Shown here: piece after piece, positions 1 to 8,298 of the stretch | Numbering within the stretch: position 1 is the stretch's first letter | Layout: each line of letters starts with the position of its first letter | Origin: Mycobacterium paragordonae | GTDB lineage: Bacteria > Actinomycetota > Actinomycetes > Mycobacteriales > Mycobacteriaceae | NCBI RefSeq assembly: GCF_003614435.1 | Contig: NZ_CP025546.1 | Span: 3,286,001-3,350,000 of the forward strand | DNA: 64,000 nt | Direction: 5' to 3' | Translations under genes and position numbers: made by a program | Notes under the pieces: generated by a model | What the model was told of the DNA's origin: nothing | The model's input: the letters and a program-made list of their open reading frames with translations, nothing else | Databases searched by the model: none

Positions 1-56
1 TTTCAGGTAACGGCAATTCGATGAACTAATCAACCATCGCCGGTCGTGCCCTTGCT

Positions 57-1163
57 ATGACCGTAACAACGTATTCCACATCAACCGATAAGGCCGAACG
101 GTATCACCGAGGATCACCTCGAATCGCCGGTATCGCAACGGCATTCCCGCCGCACCGGCACAATCAGGATGAAGTCGCACGAGAACTCACCCGGGTGACC
201 GGTCCGGAATTCATGCGATTCGCCCGTACGGCCGGAGTCGACGAGCGCAATCTTGCCCTGCCGCTGTCCCGTTACCCGGAGCTCAGCGGTTTCACCGAAG
301 CCAACAACGCCTACATCGAGGTAGCCACGGACATCGGTGAGCGAGCGATACTTTCGGCCCTGGCCACAGCCGATATCGAACCGCACGAAGTGGACGCGAT
401 CATCGTGGTCTCCAGTACCGGGATGGCGGTACCGACACTCGATGCGCGTCTGATTCCGCGGGTGGGACTGCGCCCCGATGTCAAACGAATTCCGTTGTTC
501 GGGCTGGGTTGCGTGGCGGGTGCGGCGGGAATGGCTCGCTTGCACGACTACCTCCGCGGCTTTCCCGGCGACGTGGCGGTCTTGTTGTCGGTGGAGCTGT
601 GTTCACTGACGCTGCAGCGCGACGACGTCTCCATCCCCGCGCTGATCGGAGTGTGCTTGTTCGGAGACGGTGCTGCGGCGGTCGTCGCCACCGGGGCTGA
701 ACGTACTACCAGCGGCAGCAACACAATTCGCGATCCGCAGATCGTGGCAACGCGCAGCCGGGTGATTCCGGACACCATCGGGGTGATGGGTTGGGATATC
801 AGCTCCAACGGCTTCGGACTGGTGATGGGCCGCGAGGTCCCGCAAATGGCCGACCACTACCTGCGCGGGGAGGTCGACGACTTTCTCGCCGAGAACGGTT
901 TGTCCATCGCCGACATCGCGGCATGGGTGTGCCACCCCGGCGGTCCCAAGGTGCTCGACTCCATCGAAGAGGCACTGGGGCTGCCACCGGCGGCCGTGGC
1001 GCACAGCCGGAACTCGATGCGGGAGAACGGCAACATCTCCTCGGCGTCGGTCCTCGATGTGCTGCGCCGGACGGTCGTCCAGCCACCCTCCGAGGGCTCC
1101 TACGGCGTCATGATGGCGATGGGTCCCGGCTTCAGCTTCGAACTGCTGCTGCTGCGCTGGTGA
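57..1163 (+). CDS. Type III polyketide synthase (chalcone synthase-like)
   Basis: 368-residue type III polyketide synthase. These homodimeric enzymes extend acyl-CoA starters with malonyl-CoA and, in mycobacteria (PKS18, PKS11), usually make long-chain alkylpyrones. The catalytic triad is visible: Cys152 in LFGLGCVAGA, His293 in WVCHPGG and Asn326 in ENGNISSASV. The length is normal for the family and the ATG at 57 fits the N-terminus. An ICMT-type methyltransferase starts 10 bases after the stop, the same pairing as bpsA-bpsB in Bacillus and srsA-srsB in Streptomyces, so an O-methylated alkylpyrone or alkylresorcinol is a reasonable inference. The family is certain; starter unit and product are not readable from the sequence. 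Confidence 0.95.
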   Translation: MTVTTYSTSTDKAERYHRGSPRIAGIATAFPPHRHNQDEVARELTRVTGPEFMRFARTAGVDERNLALPLSRYPELSGFTEANNAYIEVATDIGERAILSALATADIEPHEVDAIIVVSSTGMAVPTLDARLIPRVGLRPDVKRIPLFGLGCVAGAAGMARLHDYLRGFPGDVAVLLSVELCSLTLQRDDVSIPALIGVCLFGDGAAAVVATGAERTTSGSNTIRDPQIVATRSRVIPDTIGVMGWDISSNGFGLVMGREVPQMADHYLRGEVDDFLAENGLSIADIAAWVCHPGGPKVLDSIEEALGLPPAAVAHSRNSMRENGNISSASVLDVLRRTVVQPPSEGSYGVMMAMGPGFSFELLLLRW

Positions 1164-1173
1164 GGGCGGACTC

Positions 1174-1680
1174 ATGTACTGGTATTACTCGTTCATCCTC
1201 GCGGTCGGCCTGGAACGGCTGGTCGAGCTCGTGGTCGCCCGCCGCAACGCGGCATGGTCAACGGCCCAGGGCGGCAGGGAGTTCGGCCGCGGTCATTACC
1301 CGGTGATGGTCGGCATGCACGCGCTGCTGCTGCTCGCGTGCCTGGTCGAAGTCGCGGCACTGCATCGCCCCTTCATCGCATGGCTCGGCTGGCCCATGGT
1401 CGCGGTCGTGGGGCTCAGCACCGTCGTCCGCTGGCGCTGCGTGGCGACGCTCGGCAGACACTGGAACCCACGCCTAACCGTGGTCCCCGGGGCGCCGCTG
1501 GTGACCGGCGGGATGTACCGATGGGTTCGCCACCCGAACTACACCGCCGTCGCGGCGGAGGTGGCGGCGCTGCCGCTGGTGCATTCGGCCTACTTGACCG
1601 CCATCGTGTTCACCATCGCCAATGCCGCGGTGCTCAGAGTCCGGATTCGCGCCGAGAACACCGCCCTGGGCTACGCCTAA
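1174..1680 (+). CDS. ICMT-family (isoprenylcysteine carboxyl methyltransferase-like) membrane methyltransferase
   Basis: 168-residue membrane protein with about four hydrophobic segments. The family signature RHPNY lies near residues 118-122, in the C-terminal part that binds S-adenosylmethionine in ICMT-like enzymes. It follows the type III polyketide synthase by 10 bases on the same strand, so the two are almost surely co-transcribed. In other bacteria, relatives in this position (BpsB/YpbQ) methylate the hydroxyl of alkylpyrones made by the synthase. Bacteria lack prenylated CaaX proteins in general, so a small-molecule O-methyltransferase role is more likely than protein methylation. The substrate is inferred from context only. 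Confidence 0.85.
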   Translation: MYWYYSFILAVGLERLVELVVARRNAAWSTAQGGREFGRGHYPVMVGMHALLLLACLVEVAALHRPFIAWLGWPMVAVVGLSTVVRWRCVATLGRHWNPRLTVVPGAPLVTGGMYRWVRHPNYTAVAAEVAALPLVHSAYLTAIVFTIANAAVLRVRIRAENTALGYA

Positions 1681-1736
1681 CGCGTCCTGGCACTTTACAG
1701 CCCTTTATAGCCCTTTTGATACCAGCAGTAGCGTAA

Positions 1737-1742
1737 TACAGT
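1737..1742 (+). promoter_or_regulatory. Candidate -10 element (TACAGT) for a possibly leaderless oxidoreductase mRNA
   Basis: TACAGT fits the mycobacterial TANNNT -10 pattern and lies 6 bases before the GTG start at 1749, so transcription could begin at or next to the start codon. A TTGATA at 1716-1721 might be a -35, although the 15-base spacing is short. No good Shine-Dalgarno sequence precedes the GTG. Two near-identical 10-mers (ACAGCCCTTT, ATAGCCCTTT) lie side by side at 1697-1716. This is pattern reading only. Confidence 0.35.
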
Positions 1743-1748
1743 GATGGA

Positions 1749-3947
1749 GTGACCAGCCCCGTAGACGGCAGCTACCTGCATACCTGCCCGCTGTGTGAAG
1801 CCATGTGCGGCTTGGTGATTCAGGTCCAGGACGGCAGAGTCGCCGGCATTCGCGGCAATCGCGACGACGTCTGGAGCCACGGGCACATCTGTCCCAAGGG
1901 CGCCGCCCTCGGAGTTTTGCACGACGACCCGGACCGCATTCGGCAACCACTGATCAAGGTCGAGGGGCAGTGGCAGGAGGTCAGCTGGGACGCGGCGTTC
2001 CGGCGCTGTACCGAACTGCTGACGCCGGTGATCGAACAGTACGGAATCGGCGCCGTCACGGCCTACACCGGCAACCCACTGGCCCATTCGTTCTCGCTGG
2101 CCCGTTATGCGGGCGTGCTACTGGGCATGTCGGGCATACCGGTCACCTATTCGCCCGGCACGGTCGACCAGTGGCCGAAGAATCTGTCGTCGCACCTGAT
2201 GTACGGCGGCTGGTGGGACTTCCCGGTGCCCGATATCGAACGCACCGACCTGCTGGTGATCATGGGCGCCAACCCAGCGGCATCACAGGGCTCCCTGCTG
2301 GCGGCGCCGAACGTGATGGGGCTCATCGACGCGATTTGTAAGCGCGGCAAGGTGATCGTGATCGACCCGGTGCGCACCCGTACCGCCGACCATGCCGATG
2401 AGTGGCTGCCGATCGTGCCCGGCACCGACGCGGCGTTGCTGCTGGCGGTGACCCACACCCTGTTCGCCGAAGACCTGGTGGCGCCCGGACCGCACGTGAC
2501 TGGCGTGGACACGATGCGCCGCGTCGCGGCGGAATGGCCGCCGAGCCGGGTGAGTGCCGTCACGGGCATCGACGAAGAACGCATTCGAGCGCTGGCCCGC
2601 GAATTGGCCGGCACCGAAAGATCGGTGGTCTACGGCCGCATCGGCCTGTGCAATCAGGAATTCGGCAGCCTGGCCAGCTGGCTGGTCGACGTCGTCAACA
2701 TCCTGATCGGGCATTTCGACACTCCCGGTGGCGCGATGTTCCCGCGGCCGGCGGCCTGGTCGATCACCACGCAGCCGCTGCCCGGCCTGGAGGACGGCGC
2801 GCCGGAGTTCGGCCGTTGGCAGACGCGGGTGCGGGGCGCCAAGGAAGTGCTCGGCCAGGTTCCGGTCTCCTGCATGGTCGAAGAGATAGCGACTCCGGGG
2901 GAGGGGCAGCTCAAGGCGCTGATCACGATTGCCGGCAACCCGGTGCTCTCCTCGCCCGGCGGCGACAAGCTTGACGAGGCGCTGCCGATGCTGGAAGCGA
3001 TGATCTCCGTTGACAATTGGCTCAACGAGACCACGCGCCACGCCGATGTGATCCTGCCCGGTCTGTCGCCCCTCGAGCAGCCGCACCACGATGACCTGGT
3101 GCTGCAGTTCGCGATTCGCAGCTTCGCCAACTACTCCGCACCGGTGTTCGGCCCGGGTGAGCGGCCACACGAATGGGAGATTTTGATCCGCCTCACCGGA
3201 TTGTGCACCGGCACGCCCGCAGAGGATGTCGACGTCGCCGCGATCGACGACGGCTTCTTCGACTACCTCGCATTCACTCAGGGCCTCGACGGCGCCGTCC
3301 TCCGTCAGGACTACCGGCACGGCGGCCCGGAGCGGATGCTCGACCTGACCCTGCGCACCGGACCCTTCGGTGATCGCTACGGTGACAACCCCGGTGGCCT
3401 CACCCTGGACCTGCTCAAGGCCAACCCGAACGGAATCGACTTCGGGCCGATGGTGCCGCAGCTGCCCGGCATTCTCGGCACCGCGGACAAGAAGATCCGG
3501 CTGGCCCCGCAGTACCTGCTCGACGACCTCTCGCGACTGGCCGCCCGGCTGGAACGCCCGGCCGAACCGCTGGTCCTGGTCAACCGCCGGCACCTGCGGT
3601 CGAACAACTCCTGGCTGCACAACGTGCCCGCGCTGATGAAAGGCAGGGATCGCTGCACCTTGCTGATGCACCCCGCGGACGCGGCCCGTTGCCGCGTCAC
3701 CGACGACGACATCGTCACGGTGAAGTCGGAGTCCGGCGAGATCAAGGTGCCCGTCGAGATCACCGAGGCGATCAGACCGGGTGTGGTCTCGATGCCGCAT
3801 GGCTGGGGTCACGACAAGCCCGGGACCCGGTTGTCGGTGGCCAACGGCGCCCCCGGCGCCAACACCAATGTGCTGTCACCGCCGAGGTTGATCGACGAGC
3901 CGTCGGGCAATGGCGTTCTCAACGGAATACCGGTCACGGTCAGCTGA
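1749..3947 (+). CDS. Molybdopterin-dependent oxidoreductase (formate dehydrogenase/DMSO reductase superfamily)
   Basis: 732-residue cytoplasmic bis-MGD molybdoenzyme. The N-terminus carries the [4Fe-4S] ligands Cys13-x2-Cys16-x3-Cys20-x27-Cys48 (CPLCEAMC to HICPKG), followed by the molybdopterin oxidoreductase domain. The C-terminal molydop-binding domain contains NRRHLRSNNSW and VSMPHGWGH. There is no twin-arginine signal, so it acts in the cytoplasm. No partner electron-transfer subunit lies nearby, unlike NarGHI or classical formate dehydrogenases. Single-subunit members of this type are common in actinobacteria (Rv0197-like) and their substrate is mostly unknown. The start is GTG at 1749. 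Whether it belongs to the polyketide unit upstream cannot be decided; 68 bases separate them. Confidence 0.9.
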   Translation: MTSPVDGSYLHTCPLCEAMCGLVIQVQDGRVAGIRGNRDDVWSHGHICPKGAALGVLHDDPDRIRQPLIKVEGQWQEVSWDAAFRRCTELLTPVIEQYGIGAVTAYTGNPLAHSFSLARYAGVLLGMSGIPVTYSPGTVDQWPKNLSSHLMYGGWWDFPVPDIERTDLLVIMGANPAASQGSLLAAPNVMGLIDAICKRGKVIVIDPVRTRTADHADEWLPIVPGTDAALLLAVTHTLFAEDLVAPGPHVTGVDTMRRVAAEWPPSRVSAVTGIDEERIRALARELAGTERSVVYGRIGLCNQEFGSLASWLVDVVNILIGHFDTPGGAMFPRPAAWSITTQPLPGLEDGAPEFGRWQTRVRGAKEVLGQVPVSCMVEEIATPGEGQLKALITIAGNPVLSSPGGDKLDEALPMLEAMISVDNWLNETTRHADVILPGLSPLEQPHHDDLVLQFAIRSFANYSAPVFGPGERPHEWEILIRLTGLCTGTPAEDVDVAAIDDGFFDYLAFTQGLDGAVLRQDYRHGGPERMLDLTLRTGPFGDRYGDNPGGLTLDLLKANPNGIDFGPMVPQLPGILGTADKKIRLAPQYLLDDLSRLAARLERPAEPLVLVNRRHLRSNNSWLHNVPALMKGRDRCTLLMHPADAARCRVTDDDIVTVKSESGEIKVPVEITEAIRPGVVSMPHGWGHDKPGTRLSVANGAPGANTNVLSPPRLIDEPSGNGVLNGIPVTVS

Positions 3948-4118
3948 GTTCGATGTCCGCGACAACCTCGGCCGCAGCGGACTTTTCCGCGGTTACGGTT
4001 TCGTCAATATTCCGCGCTGACCGACGCGGATCTGATAGCTTCCCGCCAGTCTTAGTCCTGCACCGGCCAATCGGGCTTGACCGCGCAGCGATCTCGGTAG
4101 GCGTGGATTGGAGACACG

Positions 4119-5150
4119 GTGAGCGACACGATCGATCTGACTCTTGGCTGCGGCAGCGCGGATATCGAAGAAATCCTCAGCGATGCCCGCCGGCTCGTGG
4201 AACCGGCGCTTCGCGATGTGCTGGCAACCCTTCCAGGTGAACTTCGCGAAGTCGCGGATTTTCACTTCGGATGGCGCAACGCCGGCGGTGACGAAATCTC
4301 CGGCGGCGGCGGCAAGTCGTTGCGGCCGGCCCTGGCGTTCGCCTGCGCGCGTGCGGCGGGCGGACCCGTGGAAGCCGCAGCCGGCGCCGCGGCCGCGGTG
4401 GAGTTGGTGCACAACTTCTCGCTGCTGCACGACGACATCATGGACGGCGACCTGACCCGGCGACACCGTCCTACCGCGTGGACCGCGTTCGGCGTCTCCC
4501 GCGCGCTGCTGACCGGCGACGCGCTGTTCGTGCTGGCGGTCGATCTCGTCAACGACGGACCGGCCGGCGCGGCGCTGCGGGCGAGCATGCTCGAGTTGTG
4601 TGCCGGCCAGTCTGACGACCTGACCTTCGAAAACCGTGCCGCCGTGACGTTGCCGGAATGCCTCGGCATGGCCGAGAAGAAGACCGGCGCACTGCTGGGC
4701 GTGGCATGCCAGCTCGGCGCGCTGTCAGTGACGCAGGATCTGTGTCTGGCGAACGTTTATCGGGATTTCGGGCGTCACCTGGGCGTCGCGTTTCAACTGG
4801 TCGACGATGTGCTCGGCATCTGGGGACACGAATCGCTGACCGGCAAACCCGTTGCCTCCGACCTGAAGTCGAGAAAGAAGTCCTTCCCGGTGGTTGCCGC
4901 CCTGTCCTCGGGCACGGCGGCCGGCGCGGAATTGGCGACGCTGTATCGCAGCGGCACCGTCCTGGGCGAGCGTGAGCTGGCGCTGGCGGCCGATCTGGTG
5001 GAACGCGCCGGCGGCCGGGCCTGGGCGGAGAATGAGGCCGCGCGGCACTGCTCGGCGGCGCTGGCGCTACTGGCGACCGCCGAACCGGATCCGGTAGGTC
5101 TGGCTGAACTGCGGGCGCTGGCCGAGTTGGTCACGGCGCGGGTGTGCTGA
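4119..5150 (+). CDS. Polyprenyl diphosphate synthase (trans-type, GGPP synthase-like)
   Basis: 343-residue trans-isoprenyl diphosphate synthase, which condenses isopentenyl diphosphate with an allylic primer using magnesium held by two Asp-rich motifs. The first is DDIMD at residues 105-109. The second reads DDVLG at 229-233, in the context LVDDVLGIWG followed by TGKPVASDLKSRKKS. The DDxxG form of the second motif is typical of actinobacterial GGPP synthases (IdsA/IdsB/GrcC type), so it need not mean loss of activity. The GTG start at 4119 follows GGAG at about 4110-4113. It converges on a cis-prenyltransferase gene 11 bases beyond its stop. Chain length is uncertain; C20 is the best guess. 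Confidence 0.92.
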   Translation: MSDTIDLTLGCGSADIEEILSDARRLVEPALRDVLATLPGELREVADFHFGWRNAGGDEISGGGGKSLRPALAFACARAAGGPVEAAAGAAAAVELVHNFSLLHDDIMDGDLTRRHRPTAWTAFGVSRALLTGDALFVLAVDLVNDGPAGAALRASMLELCAGQSDDLTFENRAAVTLPECLGMAEKKTGALLGVACQLGALSVTQDLCLANVYRDFGRHLGVAFQLVDDVLGIWGHESLTGKPVASDLKSRKKSFPVVAALSSGTAAGAELATLYRSGTVLGERELALAADLVERAGGRAWAENEAARHCSAALALLATAEPDPVGLAELRALAELVTARVC

Positions 5151-5161
5151 AAGGTCAACTG

Positions 5162-5902
5162 TCACAGACTGTTCGGGGTCTGTGCGGGTAGCTGCCGGTG
5201 TGAGCTGCCCAACGTGCGCACCCGCTGCCCGAACTCTGCCAGCGCCGACTCGAAGCGCTCCCGGCTGAAGTCGGGCCACGGCTCGTCGACGAAGAGCAGT
5301 TCTGAGTAGGCCGACTGCCAGAGGAAGCCGTTGGACAGCCGGCGGTCGCCGCCGGTGCGGATGATCAGATCGGGGTCGCGCATCCCCGGCGCGTAGAGCA
5401 GCTGCCGAAAAGCGTCCTCGCCCCCGCCGCTGTAGCGCTGCGCGGCGTCCAGCATTTCCTGCCGACCGCCGTAGTTGATGGCGACGAACAGATCCATCCG
5501 ATCGTTCTTCGACGTGGCCTCCTCCGCGCGATCAACCGCGTCGAGCACCGACTGCGGCAGGCCGCTCCGCGACCCCACCACCTTCAGGCGGATCCCGAGT
5601 GGGGCCAGTGCGACGATGCCGCGATCGAACGTCGCGGCGAAAACATCCATCAGACCGGCGATTTCACTCGCCGATCGAGTCCAGTTCTCGGTCGAGAAAC
5701 CAAACAGCGAGAGCTGCTCGATGCCGAGCTCGCAGGCGTCCCGAACGCGCCGGAAGGCGACATCCCCGCCGGCGAAGTGGCCTTCCATGGTGGAAAGTCC
5801 GCGCTTGGCCGCCCAGCGCGCGTTGCCGTCGGGACAGATCGCCACGGTGCGCGGCAGCTGTCCGGCCGTCAAGCCGGTCGGCTGGTTGTCAGGCTGCTCC
5901 AT
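5162..5902 (-). CDS. Cis-prenyltransferase (UppS/undecaprenyl diphosphate synthase family)
   Basis: 246-residue cis-prenyl diphosphate synthase. The catalytic Asp25 lies in CPDGNARWA (canonical form MDGNGRWA). FSTENW and the C-terminal DLIIRTGGDRRLSNGF with LWQSAYSEL complete the family pattern. Mycobacteria have two housekeeping members (Rv1086, a Z-FPP synthase, and Rv2361c, a decaprenyl diphosphate synthase) that supply decaprenyl phosphate for the cell wall. This copy lies beside a trans-prenyl synthase and an exporter, so it could be an additional accessory member with another chain length. The changed PDGNA in motif I is odd but keeps the essential Asp. Product length cannot be read from the sequence. 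Confidence 0.92.
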   Translation of the reverse strand: MEQPDNQPTGLTAGQLPRTVAICPDGNARWAAKRGLSTMEGHFAGGDVAFRRVRDACELGIEQLSLFGFSTENWTRSASEIAGLMDVFAATFDRGIVALAPLGIRLKVVGSRSGLPQSVLDAVDRAEEATSKNDRMDLFVAINYGGRQEMLDAAQRYSGGGEDAFRQLLYAPGMRDPDLIIRTGGDRRLSNGFLWQSAYSELLFVDEPWPDFSRERFESALAEFGQRVRTLGSSHRQLPAQTPNSL

Positions 5903-5962
5903 ATCCCCGGCTTTCCGATCGGGTGCGTTATCTTCCGGGCGATGTTACAGACAGCCTGTGGT

Positions 5963-7537
5963 TCAACCGTCCGGGGTGGGCGAAACCTGTTGGCGTGCAA
6001 TAGGTTCTTCGGGGCTGGACGCCCGCCGGGGCAGGACGGCGGCCACCGCAGCGGCGGCGATCACCGCGACGGCGGCGCACACCAGGCAACCCACCCACAA
6101 GCCATCCAGGAAAGCGGCTTCGACCGCGTGCCGCACGCTGCCGGCCTGCCCGGCGGGCAGTTGGGCGATCACCTGATCGGCGGCGGCCATGGACTGGCGC
6201 ATCGTGCCTCGCCGGCCTGGATCCAGTTGGGACAGAGCTGGATTGGTTTCCAGCGAGGTTGCGTAAACGGACGCGAAGGCACTGCCGACGATTGCGACGC
6301 CGAGGCTGCCGGCGAGTTGCCGCGACGCGCTGGCCACCGCCGATCCGACCCCGGCGGCAGCCACGTCCAGAGAGCCCATGATCGAGTCGGTCGCACACGC
6401 GACCGTGAGTCCGAGTCCGCCGCCGAACAAGGCCATCGCCGATCCGATGGCCCAGTAGGGCGTGTCGGCCTGGAAAGTGGCCGACCACCCCATCGCAGCG
6501 GCGAAGCTCAGCAGCCCGACCACCACGGCCGCGGTAGTGCCAAGGCGTTCGTCGATCCGAGGCGCGAAAATGCTGGCGGCGGCGATGGAGAAGGCGACCG
6601 GCAGCAGTCGGGCACCGGCCTGGAACGGGGAGTAGCCGGTGATGAACTGCAGGTACTGCGCCATCACGAAGACGAACCCGAACAGCGCCAGGTAGGCCGC
6701 CGAGACAGTCAGGCAGCCGCCCGAAAATCGCCGATCGGCGAACATCGACGGACGCAGCATCGGCTGCGCGGTGTGTCTCTCCCGCCAGATGAAACCGGCG
6801 AGCAGGAGGGCCGCCGCGACAAAACCGCCGAAAGTCCGTGCGCTGGACCACCCGACGTTGGGCGCCTCGATGATCGTGTAGGTGAGGGTGGCCACGCCCA
6901 GCGATGAGGTGACCAGTCCGGTGACATCCAGGGGCGGGGGAGCGGGATCGCGCGAGGTGGGCACCGACGTCAGAGTCCCGGCGATGGCGACTGCGGCGAT
7001 GGGCACGTTGATCCAGAAGATCGAGCCCACCGAGACGTGCTGCACCAGCCACCCGCCCGCGATCGGCCCGACGACGACTCCGAGTCCTCCCATCGCCGAC
7101 CACACCCCGATCGCCTTGGCGCGCTGACCCGGGTCTCGGAAGATGTTGGTGATCAGTGCCAGCGTGGTCGGAAAGATGCTGGCCGCACCGAGTCCCATCG
7201 CGGCACGCGCCGCGATGAGCACTGCCGGTGAGCCGGCGGTTGCCGACAGCGCAGACATCGCGGCGAACAGCACCAGCCCCCAGCACAGCAGCCCGCGTCT
7301 GCCGTACCGGTCTCCCAGGTTGCCGGCCGACAGCAGAAAGCCGGCCGAGGTCAGCGAGTATGCGTCGACGATCCACTGCAGCTCAGCGTTGTCGGCGTGC
7401 AAGTCGCGTGCGAGCGACGGGAGCGCGACGTTGACGACCGTGATGTCGATGCCGGCGATGAAAATGCTCAGGCACATGACGGCCAGCGCCACAGCGGGGC
7501 GGACGCGCACATCGGTGTGGCGCAAAGGCAAACGCAT
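5963..7537 (-). CDS. MFS drug/metabolite exporter, DHA2 (14-TM, EmrB/QacA) family
   Basis: 524-residue major facilitator protein with 14 predicted membrane segments. The family motifs include GIDITVVNVALPSL in TM1 and the loop motif GNLGDRYGRRG after TM2. DHA2 proteins exchange protons for drugs, lipids or endogenous products. It lies 60 bases upstream of the cis-prenyltransferase in the transcription direction, on the same strand, so the two may share a transcript. The ATG at 7537 has no obvious Shine-Dalgarno sequence. No regulator sits beside it. An export role for a product of the neighbouring enzymes is only an inference. Confidence 0.92.
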   Translation of the reverse strand: MRLPLRHTDVRVRPAVALAVMCLSIFIAGIDITVVNVALPSLARDLHADNAELQWIVDAYSLTSAGFLLSAGNLGDRYGRRGLLCWGLVLFAAMSALSATAGSPAVLIAARAAMGLGAASIFPTTLALITNIFRDPGQRAKAIGVWSAMGGLGVVVGPIAGGWLVQHVSVGSIFWINVPIAAVAIAGTLTSVPTSRDPAPPPLDVTGLVTSSLGVATLTYTIIEAPNVGWSSARTFGGFVAAALLLAGFIWRERHTAQPMLRPSMFADRRFSGGCLTVSAAYLALFGFVFVMAQYLQFITGYSPFQAGARLLPVAFSIAAASIFAPRIDERLGTTAAVVVGLLSFAAAMGWSATFQADTPYWAIGSAMALFGGGLGLTVACATDSIMGSLDVAAAGVGSAVASASRQLAGSLGVAIVGSAFASVYATSLETNPALSQLDPGRRGTMRQSMAAADQVIAQLPAGQAGSVRHAVEAAFLDGLWVGCLVCAAVAVIAAAAVAAVLPRRASSPEEPIARQQVSPTPDG

Positions 7538-7608
7538 AGATTTGCCAAGTTAGTGGGGAAACCTCAAGTCCTTCAAGCGATCGAGGACATGGCCCCCCGC
7601 GCGGGCAG

Positions 7609-7773
7609 TTAAGCCCCTCTACTGATCACCTGATCGGCCGCGGCGCGCATCTGGTCGGACAACCGGAGTAGATCGTGCTCGCCAACCCCGTTGGGCATGG
7701 TGTAGGCCACTTGACGCAACTCGACTGCGTAGTTGCGTAGCTGCTGGCGGAGTCGCGTCTCGATTGTCGGCAT
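7609..7773 (-). CDS. Small 54-residue protein, function unknown
   Basis: A 54-codon reading frame starting MPTIETRLRQQLRNY and ending DQVISRGA, stop TAA. A perfect AGGAGG lies 5 bases before the ATG, which is much stronger than most ribosome sites in this window and is the main reason to call it. The protein is charged and predicted mostly helical (LRQQLRNYAVELRQ, DLLRLSDQMRAAADQ), with no signal or membrane segment. It sits alone, 71 bases from the MFS start. I do not recognise a family. It could be a small helical partner protein, but nothing here proves that. Confidence 0.6.
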   Translation of the reverse strand: MPTIETRLRQQLRNYAVELRQVAYTMPNGVGEHDLLRLSDQMRAAADQVISRGA

Positions 7774-7995
7774 GACGCCTCCTAACGGTGGGGACTGGCC
7801 CGGGCGCCCCTCTGATCGACCGGCCTTCTCGAATCTATGCCGTTGCCGCCCTCATCCGCGAGGTCGGCGGAGCGGTATTTACGAGAGATTGACGGGCCAT
7901 TTACAGTCCGTACCCTTTGGGCAAGCTTCGTCGACGACATTCGCCGCACAGCCGTGCATTAGCTGACGGCCCGCACGGCGCACCGCGACGGCAAC

Positions 7996-8196
7996 TCAGT
8001 CGGAGTCCTCCGGCTCGTCGTCGATCACCACCGTTTCCTGCTGTTCCTGCCAGTCCGCAGCGCTCGCCTCGAGCGGCAACTCGGCGGGGCCGCCCTCGTA
8101 TTCGTCATCGTCTGGGAAATCCGTCGTGGGCCGCAGCTGTTCAGCGGCGTCGGCGATGGGCACGTCGTCGGGGAATATGTTGTCGCGCTCGGACAT
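7996..8196 (-). CDS. Small highly acidic protein (66 residues), function unknown
   Basis: The frame starts [16 protein letters not shown] and ends DDEPEDSD. It has about 23 Asp/Glu and only two Arg in 66 residues, so the pI is very low and the chain is probably largely disordered. Continuing this frame upstream would run into the kinase gene on the other strand, so the ATG at 8196 is the sensible start. It is divergent from the pknF-like gene with about 100 bases between start codons, and may share a control region with it. No known domain is visible. Confidence 0.6.
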   Translation of the reverse strand: MSERDNIFPDDVPIADAAEQLRPTTDFPDDDEYEGGPAELPLEASAADWQEQQETVVIDDEPEDSD

Positions 8197-8298
8197 GGAC
8201 GCCAAACTACCCCGTGCGGGCCGATGAAACCGGCGGCTGGGCCGGTGCAGAGCCCCAGGGTCGGTTTCCGTAATCGTCCTGCGGGCTACTATGCGGCC

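Noticed and set aside
603..1175. Long minus-strand frame opposite the type III PKS
   Set aside because: It is a shadow of a GC-rich coding region; the PKS motifs are certain in the plus frame and the minus protein is Arg/His-rich nonsense.
2283..3812. 509-residue minus-strand frame inside the molybdopterin oxidoreductase
   Set aside because: It has no domain features or ribosome site, and composition is typical of antisense third-codon-position GC bias.
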